A stretch of DNA of 64,000 bases from the NCBI RefSeq assembly GCF_002245625.1, contig NZ_NOIG01000005.1:124001-188000 (forward strand). Reading direction: 5' to 3'. The DNA comes from Acidovorax kalamii. Its GTDB lineage: Bacteria; Pseudomonadota; Gammaproteobacteria; Burkholderiales; Burkholderiaceae_C. Shown one piece after another: positions 54,625 through 64,000 of the stretch; position 1 is the first letter of the stretch, and the number at the start of each line of letters is the position of its first letter. Both the position numbers and the translations under genes were made by a program. The notes below the pieces were generated by a model that searched no databases, was not told the DNA's origin, and saw only the letters and a list, made by a program, of their open reading frames with translations.

Positions 54625-55748
54625 GCCTCCTCCACGGTGTCTGTCACCATGCCCCACTTCGCAAACTCGGGCGCAAATGCTGCCAGCGGCAGCAGGCCGG
54701 TGCTGGTATGGGCGCCTGTGGGCAGGGCCTGCCCGGCGGCCAGTTGCCGGGCCAGCAGGATGGCGGCCATGCAGGGGATCTCGGGGCCGTGGTCGTGGTC
54801 GGCCGCAATGTGCCACGCGCGCTGGCGCGGCTGGCCCTGGGCGTCGGCACCTGCCACCCGCACCACCATGCCGCCCAAGGGGGTGCCCAGGGCGTCGAGC
54901 ACGCCGCCGGTGCGGTGCAGCAGCCCCGCCAGCTTTTCGGGGTGGGGCAGCAGCCCCCAGTGGCGCAGGGCGGCCAGGGTGGCAAAGCTGCGCTGCGCGA
55001 TGCCCACTTCCAGCGCGGCGCGGAACAGGACGCGGTCGCGCACCCGGTAGTGGGCTGGGAAAATCTCCAGGTCCGGGATGTCGCACACTGCCCCCAGGCG
55101 TGGCCGCAGGCGGTGGAACCGCACCGGCGTGGGCGCGGCCCAGCCCCGCCGGGGCTGCCAGCGGCCACCTTCCCACACGGGAATTGGCAGCCCGCAATAG
55201 CTCAGCACGGCGGCCAGCGTGGCCTCACCGCGCGGCGCGCGCTGTGCAGGGGCGATGCAGATGTCGATGCTGTCGATGTGCTGCCAGTCTGCGCACAGGT
55301 GGTCGATGACAGCCGACGACAGTGCGGGCACGGTGCTGGCTCCGGTGACTGCGGTGCGCCCGGCCGCCGCAAAGGGGGCCTGCAGCGCTGCCGGAAAGTC
55401 GCACGCAAACCGGCGCCCGTCGGCCAGGTCAATGTAGTGCGCGCCTGCCTCGGCAGCGGCCTGGGCCACGCCGTAGGCCTGTGCCTGGAAGGGGCCTGCC
55501 GTGTGGATCACCAGGCCCACGCCCAGCGCGCGCAGCCGGTTGGCCAGGCCGGGTGCCTGGTGGTCCAGCGCGATGCCTTGCGCGCCGTGGTCCAGCGTGT
55601 GCGCCAGGGCCTGGGCGCGGGTGGCATCACGGCCTGCCACCAGCAGTTCGATGCCGTGGTGGGTGGCCGGGTCGCCCGCCAGTGCGCGGCAGATGCGTGC
55701 GCCAAAGTTGCCGTAGCCGCCCAGGACCAGGGTTTTGAGGGCTGCCAT
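54621..55748 (-). CDS. Saccharopine-dehydrogenase-like NAD(P)-binding protein
   Basis: A 375-residue protein with an N-terminal Rossmann fold (KTLVLGGYGNFGARICRALA, glycine motif at residues 9-14) and a C-terminal domain of the saccharopine dehydrogenase-like type (AVTGASTVPALSSAVIDHL). Members are not true lysine-pathway enzymes: some act on lipids or have unknown substrates. It is the first gene of the operon with DoxX-like and DUF2269 proteins, which suggests membrane or quinone-linked redox chemistry. This is inference from context. Confidence 0.84.
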   Translation of the reverse strand: MAALKTLVLGGYGNFGARICRALAGDPATHHGIELLVAGRDATRAQALAHTLDHGAQGIALDHQAPGLANRLRALGVGLVIHTAGPFQAQAYGVAQAAAEAGAHYIDLADGRRFACDFPAALQAPFAAAGRTAVTGASTVPALSSAVIDHLCADWQHIDSIDICIAPAQRAPRGEATLAAVLSYCGLPIPVWEGGRWQPRRGWAAPTPVRFHRLRPRLGAVCDIPDLEIFPAHYRVRDRVLFRAALEVGIAQRSFATLAALRHWGLLPHPEKLAGLLHRTGGVLDALGTPLGGMVVRVAGADAQGQPRQRAWHIAADHDHGPEIPCMAAILLARQLAAGQALPTGAHTSTGLLPLAAFAPEFAKWGMVTDTVEEA

Positions 55749-55919
55749 GGCTCAGACCCCGCCCGGCTTGGTGTGCACGCCTTCATGGAGTCGCGCGTGC
55801 GTACCGGTCAGTGATCGTCTGCATCGTTTTGTCCACGCCATGGCCACCCTGTCCTCCCCTTTTGGTGTTGTGTGTCTGCGGGCCATCATACGATCGGTGC
55901 GGCCTGACTTTGGGCGGGG

Positions 55920-57047
55920 TCAGTTCACGATGGCAATGCCCTTGATCTGCGCAAAAACAGCCCGACCCGGCGCCAGCGACAGCGCCTGGGCCGACCGCTG
56001 GGTGACCCGCGCCAGCAGCCGCGTGGCCCCGGCGTCCAGCGCCACCATGCACTGGCCTGGGCTGTCTTCGGCCAAGGCCACCACGGTGGCGGGCAGGATG
56101 TTGAGGATGCTGCTGTCTTCGGGCGCGGCCAGGGCCAGGCTCACGTCGCGCGCCTGCACGCGCAGGCGCAGTGCCTCGCCCGGCGCGTGCGCCGTGGGGC
56201 TGACCAGCAGCAGTTGCCCGCCGCTGAACCCCACGGTGGTGATGTGGTCGTGTGCATCATGCTGCTGCACGGTGCTGTCAATCACCGTGGCGGCTGCATC
56301 GCCATGGGCTAGGGGCAGGTCCAGGCGGGTGATCAGCTCGCCCGTGGGGCCCTGGGCCAGCACGCGGCCTTCGCGCAGCAGCACCATGTGGCTCGCCAGC
56401 CGTGCGACCTCGTCGATGGCGTGGCTCACGTACAGCACGGGGATGTCGAGCGCGCGGTGCAGCGTCTCCAGATAGGGCAGGACCTCGGCCTTGCGCTGTG
56501 CGTCCAGCGCGGCCAGGGGCTCGTCCATGAGCAGCAGGCGCGGGCTGGTGGCCAGCGCGCGCGCAATGGCGACACGCTGGCGCTCGCCGCCCGACAGGGC
56601 CTGGGGCTTGCGCTCCATCAGATGGCCGATGCCCAGCAGTTCAACGGCCTGCTCCAGCGCCACCTGGCGCCGCGCGGGCGGCGTGCGCTGCAGGCCATAA
56701 GCGATGTTGCCGCGCACGTTCAGGTGGTCGAACAGGCTGGCCTCCTGAAACACATAGCCCAGCGCGCGCTCGTGGGTGGCGCGCCAGAGGTGGGCGGCGT
56801 CGTCCTGCCAGACCTCGCCATTCACCACCACGCGGCCGGGCCGGGCGCGGGCCAGGCTCGGGTTCGGATGATTGCGGGTCAAGCCCGCGATGCCACGCAG
56901 GCAGGTGGTCTTGCCGCAGCCCGAGGGGCCGAACAGCGCCGTCACACCGCGTCCAGGCAGATGCAGGTCCACATCCAGAGTGAAGCCTGGGCGCACCAGG
57001 TGCAGGCGGGCGTCGATGAAGGGCAGGGGCGGTGCGGTTTCCATCAT
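55920..57047 (-). CDS. modC: Molybdate ABC transporter ATP-binding protein
   Basis: A 375-residue ATPase with Walker A LFGPSGCGKTTCL, signature ALSGGERQRVAIARA, Walker B LLMDEPLAALD, and a C-terminal TOBE/mop-like domain (about residues 300-370) that can bind molybdate. The start ATG 57047 is followed directly by a second ATG that has a better-spaced GAGG. It follows modB by 4 bases. The domain order and operon modA-modB-modC are standard. Confidence 0.94.
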   Translation of the reverse strand: MMETAPPLPFIDARLHLVRPGFTLDVDLHLPGRGVTALFGPSGCGKTTCLRGIAGLTRNHPNPSLARARPGRVVVNGEVWQDDAAHLWRATHERALGYVFQEASLFDHLNVRGNIAYGLQRTPPARRQVALEQAVELLGIGHLMERKPQALSGGERQRVAIARALATSPRLLLMDEPLAALDAQRKAEVLPYLETLHRALDIPVLYVSHAIDEVARLASHMVLLREGRVLAQGPTGELITRLDLPLAHGDAAATVIDSTVQQHDAHDHITTVGFSGGQLLLVSPTAHAPGEALRLRVQARDVSLALAAPEDSSILNILPATVVALAEDSPGQCMVALDAGATRLLARVTQRSAQALSLAPGRAVFAQIKGIAIVN

Positions 57048-57051
57048 TGCC

Positions 57052-57732
57052 TCACGACACCAGGGGGGCGCGGCGCCGCGTGAGGTTCAGGCCCAGCAGC
57101 ACCAGGAACGAGAACACCACCATGCCCCCGGCCAGCCAGTGCGCCTGGGCATACTCCAGCGCCTCCACGTGGTCGTAAATCTGCACTGACACCACACGCG
57201 TCACGCCAGGGATGTTGCCGCCCAGCATGAGCACCACGCCGAACTCGCCCACCGTGTGCGCAAAGCTCAGGATTGCGGCATGGACAAAACCCGGCCGGGC
57301 CAGCGGCAGCGCCACGGTGAAGAACCTGTCCAGTGGGCCCGCTCCCAGGGTGGCGGCGGCCTCCATCGGCCGACTGCCGATGGCCTCGAACGCGTGCTGC
57401 AGCGGTTGCACCGCAAACGGCAGCGAATAGATGAGCGAGCCCACCACCAGGCCCCAGAAGGTGAAGGGCAGCGTGCCCAGCCCCAGGCTTTGGGTGAATT
57501 GCCCGATAGGGCCTTGGGGCCCCAGGGTGATCAGCAGATAGAAACCGATCACCGTGGGCGGCAGCACCAGGGGCAGCGCCACCACCGCCGACACCGGGCC
57601 GCGCCAGCGCGACCGCGTGTGCGCCAGCCACCAGGCCAGCGGCGTGCACAGCACCAGCAGCAGCACCATGGTGGTGCCTGCCAGCCGCAGCGTGAGGCCA
57701 ATGGCCGCCAGGTCAGCGCTGGAGAAGGGCAT
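57052..57732 (-). CDS. modB: Molybdate ABC transporter permease
   Basis: A 226-residue permease with five to six helices and the EAA loop ([20 protein letters not shown]). Helices include [20 protein letters not shown] and the typical [19 protein letters not shown]. Start ATG 57732 is 35 bases after the modA stop. Its family members form a homodimer with ModC and receive molybdate from ModA. Confidence 0.94.
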   Translation of the reverse strand: MPFSSADLAAIGLTLRLAGTTMVLLLVLCTPLAWWLAHTRSRWRGPVSAVVALPLVLPPTVIGFYLLITLGPQGPIGQFTQSLGLGTLPFTFWGLVVGSLIYSLPFAVQPLQHAFEAIGSRPMEAAATLGAGPLDRFFTVALPLARPGFVHAAILSFAHTVGEFGVVLMLGGNIPGVTRVVSVQIYDHVEALEYAQAHWLAGGMVVFSFLVLLGLNLTRRRAPLVS

Positions 57733-57767
57733 GGCAGGGGATGGAGGAGTGTGTGGGCCGCAGGGGG

Positions 57768-60678
<2,911 letters not shown>

Positions 60679-60758
60679 GGCCCGCAGCGTAGCCGCTTTT
60701 GGGGCGCTGCGAAACGCGGTTTTTGCTGTGGGCCCCAGGCTGAGGTTGCTACCGCATT

Positions 60759-61007
60759 TCAGTGGCGGTGCGACCCCTTTGCACCGGGTGTGGTGAGCCG
60801 GGCCACGGCCCGGCGGGCCAGCGGGGCCGCCAGCATCACGGCCGGGAACGCCAGCAGCCACGCGGTCAGCCAGGCGCTCATCCACGGGCCCACAAAGCCC
60901 TGGTGCGGCGGCAGCGTGCGGTAGGTGGCGATGCCCGACACCAGCAGCGACATCGTGCCCGACAGAATCAGGCTGAACAGCGCGGGGCCATAGCGGGCGG
61001 GGATCAT
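60759..61007 (-). CDS. DUF2798-family small membrane protein
   Basis: An 82-residue protein with two helices (YGPALFSLILSGTMSLLVSG and WMSAWLTAWLLAFPAVMLAA) and a C-terminal Arg-rich tail (PLARRAVARL), the DUF2798 pattern. It overlaps the flavodoxin-fold gene by 4 bases and ends the MerR-controlled operon. The function is unknown. It could be a small accessory to the oxidoreductase. Confidence 0.82.
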   Translation of the reverse strand: MIPARYGPALFSLILSGTMSLLVSGIATYRTLPPHQGFVGPWMSAWLTAWLLAFPAVMLAAPLARRAVARLTTPGAKGSHRH

Positions 61008-61603
61008 GCGGCGATCTCCTCACGGGGCTGTGGCGCAGCAACGGTATCCAGGCGCTGCAAGGTCTGCGCAAAATGTCGGCCAAACATCCGGGCCGTCTTC
61101 ACATCCCCTGGGGCAAAGGCATCGGCGGGGGACCCGTGGCCTGCCTGCGCCATCAGGCCTGACCACGAGCCCAGCCGGTTGGCGGCCTCGTCGTACGGTA
61201 CACCGGCATGCTGCTCGGGCAGGATGGGGTTGCCCACCCACACCATGCCGTGCTGCATCGCAAACACAAACATCGACAGCAGCGTGGACTGCTTGTCGCC
61301 CGCAGGCAGCGACGACACGGTGAAGCCCGCTGCGAGCCGGTTCTTGAGCTGCTGCGTCTTCCACAGGCGGCCGGTGGCGTCCATGAAGGCCTTGAACGGG
61401 CCGGAAACCCCGCCCAGGTAGGTGGGCGAGCCGAGGATCACGCCGTCGTAGCGCAGCAGGGCGTCGGGGGTGTGGGCCAGGTCTTCGGCCCGGACCAGCT
61501 CGGCGTGTATGTCGGGTAACCCTTGGGCGCCCTGGCAGACCTGCTGCGCGATGTGGGCGGTGTGGCCGTGGGCGCTGTGATAGATGATGGCGATGTGTTG
61601 CAT
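61004..61603 (-). CDS. Flavodoxin-fold NAD(P)H:quinone oxidoreductase (WrbA-like)
   Basis: A 199-residue protein with a flavodoxin-like N-terminus (HIAIIYHSAHGHTAHIAQQV, phosphate loop for FMN), LLRYDGVILGSPTYLGGVSG, and AAGFTVSSLPAGDKQSTLLS. WrbA-type enzymes reduce quinones by two electrons and protect from oxidative cycling. The start ATG 61603 lies after DUF2938 with a short gap and overlaps DUF2798 by 4 bases. Control by the divergent MerR gene suggests a response to redox-active or quinone compounds. Confidence 0.9.
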   Translation of the reverse strand: MQHIAIIYHSAHGHTAHIAQQVCQGAQGLPDIHAELVRAEDLAHTPDALLRYDGVILGSPTYLGGVSGPFKAFMDATGRLWKTQQLKNRLAAGFTVSSLPAGDKQSTLLSMFVFAMQHGMVWVGNPILPEQHAGVPYDEAANRLGSWSGLMAQAGHGSPADAFAPGDVKTARMFGRHFAQTLQRLDTVAAPQPREEIAA

Positions 61604-61650
61604 GGTGTGGTTTCCTTGGGTGTTTTCTGGGGGGAGGGCGCGGGAGGCGG

Positions 61651-62148
61651 TCATCGTGAAACCAGGCCGATGGCCAGCGCGGACAGGTACAGGCCGAAGC
61701 CAAAAACGGTGTGGTTGGCCAGGCTGCGCAGGCAGTTCCTGAGCGGCGTGGGCGTGCGCGATGCGGCAAAGCCCGCGCCCATGGCCGGTTGCATCACCAA
61801 AAGCGGCGCGGCCACGGTGCCAATGCCCAGGGCCAATGCGGGCAGCAGGGTGGGGCTGCGCACCCAGTCCGTGCCCTGGATGGCCACCAGCACCATGGCA
61901 AAACCCACGCCCACGGCGTAGTGCGTGAGCCAGCCCCAGGCCTTCTCACCCCGGATGGGTGCCGCCTCGGCGATGGCCGCGTGGGCGAACTGGCCGCGCA
62001 GCAGGTGGCCCACCCAGCGGCCGATGAACGCGAAGTTGAGCGTGGGCACGCCCAGGCGCTGGAGCAGCACCAGCCAGGCGTCCATGACGGCGGTGGCGCC
62101 GATGCCGATCAGCAGGGCGAGCGGAAGGTCTTGCCATTGAAAAGCCAT
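61651..62148 (-). CDS. DUF2938-family membrane protein
   Basis: A 165-residue membrane protein with four helices (LPLALLIGIGATAVMDAWLV, THYAVGVGFAMVLVAIQGTD, LPALALGIGTVAAPLLVMQP). The central Trp/Gly-rich KAWGWLTHYAVGVGF and the His-Thr of NHTVFG are typical of DUF2938. AAGGAG lies 6 bases before ATG 62148. It is the first gene of the operon facing merR. The function is unknown. Confidence 0.86.
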   Translation of the reverse strand: MAFQWQDLPLALLIGIGATAVMDAWLVLLQRLGVPTLNFAFIGRWVGHLLRGQFAHAAIAEAAPIRGEKAWGWLTHYAVGVGFAMVLVAIQGTDWVRSPTLLPALALGIGTVAAPLLVMQPAMGAGFAASRTPTPLRNCLRSLANHTVFGFGLYLSALAIGLVSR

Positions 62149-62202
62149 AAAAAACTCCTTGGACGGTGGACGTGAAAACGGGTTGAATTCACGGTTGAAT
62201 GG

Positions 62203-62233
62203 ACTGTAGAAGTTCAAGTCAACTTGAAGTCAA
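62203..62233 (-). promoter_or_regulatory. MerR-type promoter with SoxR-like palindrome
   Basis: On the minus strand the -35 TTGACT (62228-62233) and -10 TACAGT (62203-62208) are separated by 19 bases, the long spacer typical of MerR-regulated promoters. The spacer holds TTCAAGT-TG-ACTTGAA (62213-62228), a perfect 7-bp inverted repeat, close to the SoxR box CTCAAGTTAACTTGAG. It drives the DUF2938-flavodoxin-DUF2798 operon and overlaps the leader of merR. Confidence 0.85.
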
Positions 62234-62253
62234 GGGCTTGCTGGAGGTTTTTT

Positions 62254-62697
62254 ATGGACATTGCAGAAGTTGCCAAACGCTCGGGCCTGCGGGCATCGAC
62301 GCTGCGGTACTACGAAGAAAAGGGCCTGGTGCACTCGGTGGCCCCGCCGGGTGAGCGGCGCCGGTTTGCGCCCGGCGTGCTGGACCAGCTGGCGCTGATT
62401 GCGCTCGGGCAGTCGGCGGGGTTCTCGCTGGACGAGATCCGCTCCATGTTCCTGCCTGGTGGCGAGCCCCACATCGACCGGCAACTGCTCTCGGCCAAGG
62501 CCGACGAGCTGGATGCCATGGTCAAGCGCCTCAAGGCCATGAGCAACGGTCTGCGCCACGCAGCGGCCTGCCCGGCCGAAAGCCATGCGCAATGCCCGTC
62601 CTTCCAGCGGCTGCTGAAGGCGGCGGCGGATGGCGCGCTGGCGCGTCAGCAAAAGTTGGCGAAGCCGGTCAAGGGGCTGCGCCGCAAGGCGGGCTGA
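62254..62697 (+). CDS. MerR-family transcriptional regulator
   Basis: A 147-residue regulator. The N-terminal winged helix is IAEVAKRSGLRASTLRYYEE, then the wing and dimerization helix (LLSAKADELDAMVKRLKAMS). The C-terminal part has two Cys in AACPAESHAQC, which could bind a metal or redox ligand, but it is not the four-Cys cluster of SoxR. GGAGG stands upstream of ATG 62254. It diverges from the DUF2938 operon, with a SoxR-like operator between them. Confidence 0.9.
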   Translation: MDIAEVAKRSGLRASTLRYYEEKGLVHSVAPPGERRRFAPGVLDQLALIALGQSAGFSLDEIRSMFLPGGEPHIDRQLLSAKADELDAMVKRLKAMSNGLRHAAACPAESHAQCPSFQRLLKAAADGALARQQKLAKPVKGLRRKAG

Positions 62698-62736
62698 AGA
62701 GCCTGTGTGGCGGGCCCTGTGAGGCATCATCAGCCC

Positions 62737-63546
62737 ATGCCTGCTTCACTCTCCCTCACCGACGCGCTGGGCCATGCGCTGACCGACAAACGCATCGACA
62801 TCCTGCGCCAGATTGGCGCCTGTGGCTCCATCTCGCAGGCCGCCCGAGCCGTGGGCGTGAGCTACAAGGCCGCGTGGCAGGCGGTGGACACACTCACCAA
62901 CCTCGCGGGCACACCGCTGGTGGCCCGGGCCGTGGGCGGGGCGGGCGGCGGCGGCGCGCAGCTGACCCAGGCGGGCCGCCAGCTGCTGGCCGCCGCCGAT
63001 GCAATGGCGCAGGCGCGCGGCGCCGTGCTGGCGCGCTGGCAGGCCACACCCCACGCGGGCCCGGCACTGGCGCGGCTGGCGGTGCGCACCAGCATGCGCA
63101 ACCAGCTGCCTTGTGTGGTGGACCGGCTCACGGTGCAGGGGCAGATCGTGTGTGCGCACCTGCGGCTGGAGGGAGCGGGTGCCGTGGGCGACGTCGCAGG
63201 TGCCGGGGCGCTGGCCGCACGCATCACCCGCGAGAGCGCCGAGCTGCTGGGCCTGCAGCCGGGGCTGGCCGTGCTGGCGCTGTGCAAGGCCACGGCGGTG
63301 CGGGTGGAGCGTGGTGGGCGCGCGGCACCTGCCCCCGCCACTGCGGCGCCCGCTGGCACCCTGCGGCTGCCCGGCCGGGCCACGCGCGTGGTGCGGGGTG
63401 AGTCAGGCGACGAGGTGTCGGCCGAGCTGGCGGCGGGCCTGCACATGGTGGGTTTTGCTGCGCCCCACAGCGGGCTGCGCGCGGGCAGCGCCGTGGTGCT
63501 GGTCGTGGAGGAAAACGCCGTAGTGCTGGCACTGGCAGAGCTCTAA
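62737..63546 (+). CDS. modE: ModE-family molybdate-responsive regulator
   Basis: A 269-residue regulator. The N-terminal winged helix (about residues 20-90) is of the ModE type: DILRQIGACGSISQAARAVG, YKAAWQAVDTLTNL. Two TOBE/mop repeats follow: TSMRNQLPCVVDRL and then ARITRESAELLGLQ, and a less conserved one near the end. The molybdate-binding pattern (TSxRN, with Ser-Ala-Arg) is visible in the first repeat. Its likely target is the modA promoter, 4 kb away, which carries a matching palindrome. Confidence 0.92.
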   Translation: MPASLSLTDALGHALTDKRIDILRQIGACGSISQAARAVGVSYKAAWQAVDTLTNLAGTPLVARAVGGAGGGGAQLTQAGRQLLAAADAMAQARGAVLARWQATPHAGPALARLAVRTSMRNQLPCVVDRLTVQGQIVCAHLRLEGAGAVGDVAGAGALAARITRESAELLGLQPGLAVLALCKATAVRVERGGRAAPAPATAAPAGTLRLPGRATRVVRGESGDEVSAELAAGLHMVGFAAPHSGLRAGSAVVLVVEENAVVLALAEL

Positions 63547-63576
63547 GCGGCGTTGTTTTGCGGGATGATTGCGCTA

Positions 63577-63637
63577 TATATTTGATAGCTTAAAAGGCAA
63601 TATGGTCGCGCGCAGAGGCCTTTTTTTATCAAAATTT
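63577..63637. repeat. Dispersed repeat copy 8, after modE
   Basis: TTGATAGCTTAAAAGG, then GCGCGCAGAGGCCTTTTTTT and ATCAAAATTT match copy 4 inside hemD, including GCGCAGAGGCC. It lies between convergent modE and the sigma-54 regulator gene. Confidence 0.7.
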
Positions 63638-63685
63638 TGACTCTGATCGACAGCGTGCGGGCAAGGTGGGCTGGCGCGGCGCCGT

Positions 63686-64000
63686 TCACGGCCCCTTGGG
63701 CGTGCCCAGCTTGCGGTACACCGTGGCGCGGCTGATGCCCAGTGCGCGTGCGGCTTCGGCCACGTTGCCCCGGGCGTCCAGCACGGCCTGGCGGATCAGG
63801 GCGGTCTCGGCCTCGCGCAGCGGCGCGGCCACTGGCGGGGGGGCAGAAACCAGGGGCGCGGCCCCGGTGGGACTGAAGGGGCTGACGGTGCTGGTGGCGC
63901 TGCTGCGGTGGGTGTGCGCGGACCACTGGGCCAGGGCCTGCAGGCGCAGGCCCGACCACAGGGGCAAATCCAGCGGCTGCGCGGGGTGGCGCCGGGCCGC
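63686..64000 (-). CDS. C-terminal end of a sigma-54 dependent activator (cut by window edge)
   Basis: A frame open through the right edge of the window, with only the last 104 or so residues seen. They contain a Fis-type helix-turn-helix: EAETALIRQAVLDARGNVAE, then AARALGISRATVYRKLG, typical of the DNA-binding end of AcoR- or NtrC-type regulators. The gene continues upstream outside the window. The ATPase domain is not visible, so assignment to a particular group is not possible. Confidence 0.75.
   Translation of the reverse strand, partial: AARRHPAQPLDLPLWSGLRLQALAQWSAHTHRSSATSTVSPFSPTGAAPLVSAPPPVAAPLREAETALIRQAVLDARGNVAEAARALGISRATVYRKLGTPKGP

Overview
The window looks like a chromosomal segment of a GC-rich betaproteobacterium of the order Burkholderiales, most likely Comamonadaceae and Acidovorax-like. 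This is inferred from the gene set (flhDC, a tupBCA system with a ModE-PBP regulator, TakP-like TRAP binding proteins with a twin-arginine motif, a hemCDXY operon) and from a dispersed intergenic repeat built around ATAGCT and GGCCTCT. No database search was possible.

Layout. Bases 1-8,861 are the late end of a tailed-phage prophage: the C-terminal part of a tape measure protein, a short tail/fibre block with a polyglycine fibre, a permuted NlpC/P60-like hydrolase, and a lysis block (holin-like protein, signal-arrest endolysin, small lipoprotein, i-spanin and an embedded o-spanin that simple ORF calling misses). One small reverse gene and then a tRNA-Leu(CAA) follow. The 3' end of the tRNA faces the prophage, so it is the probable attachment site. 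Bases 9,113-21,841 are core genes: cysM, a NUDIX hydrolase, tusA-like, galU, valS, an M48 protease, a VOC protein, an ABC-F ATPase and a cytochrome b561-YceI-YceI operon. Bases 22,217-29,317 hold the haem operon hemC-hemD-hemX-hemY, divergent from ppc. Bases 29,507-36,694 hold a PTS-EIIC/EAL fusion, an AI-2E family permease, two lipoproteins (one FlgO-like), flhDC and a rhodanese. Bases 36,769-48,079 hold an EamA exporter, a Rieske oxygenase, the isoprenoid set xseB-ispA-dxs, and a TRAP system with two near-duplicate binding proteins converging on dctQM. Bases 48,377-58,538 carry tungstate (tupBCA) and molybdate (modABC) uptake, with a UbiB-type kinase and a saccharopine-dehydrogenase-like/DoxX/DUF2269 operon between them. 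Bases 58,708-64,000 hold a GGDEF protein, a MerR-controlled membrane/flavodoxin operon, modE, and the end of a sigma-54 activator.

How the parts connect. Two molybdenum/tungsten importers and two ModE-family regulators lie within 15 kb. The modA promoter carries a clear ModE-type palindrome directly after its -10 box. Two c-di-GMP proteins (one EAL, one GGDEF) and the flagellar master regulator flhDC are also here, so motile/sessile control is well represented. A MerR gene faces a promoter with the 19-bp spacer and SoxR-like palindrome typical of that family.

The most unusual items are the EIIC-EAL fusion with no visible PTS partners, copies of the dispersed repeat that have become protein-coding (inside hemD and in the TupA signal peptide), the hidden Rz1 gene, and a UUCG-loop terminator buried inside a prophage reading frame.
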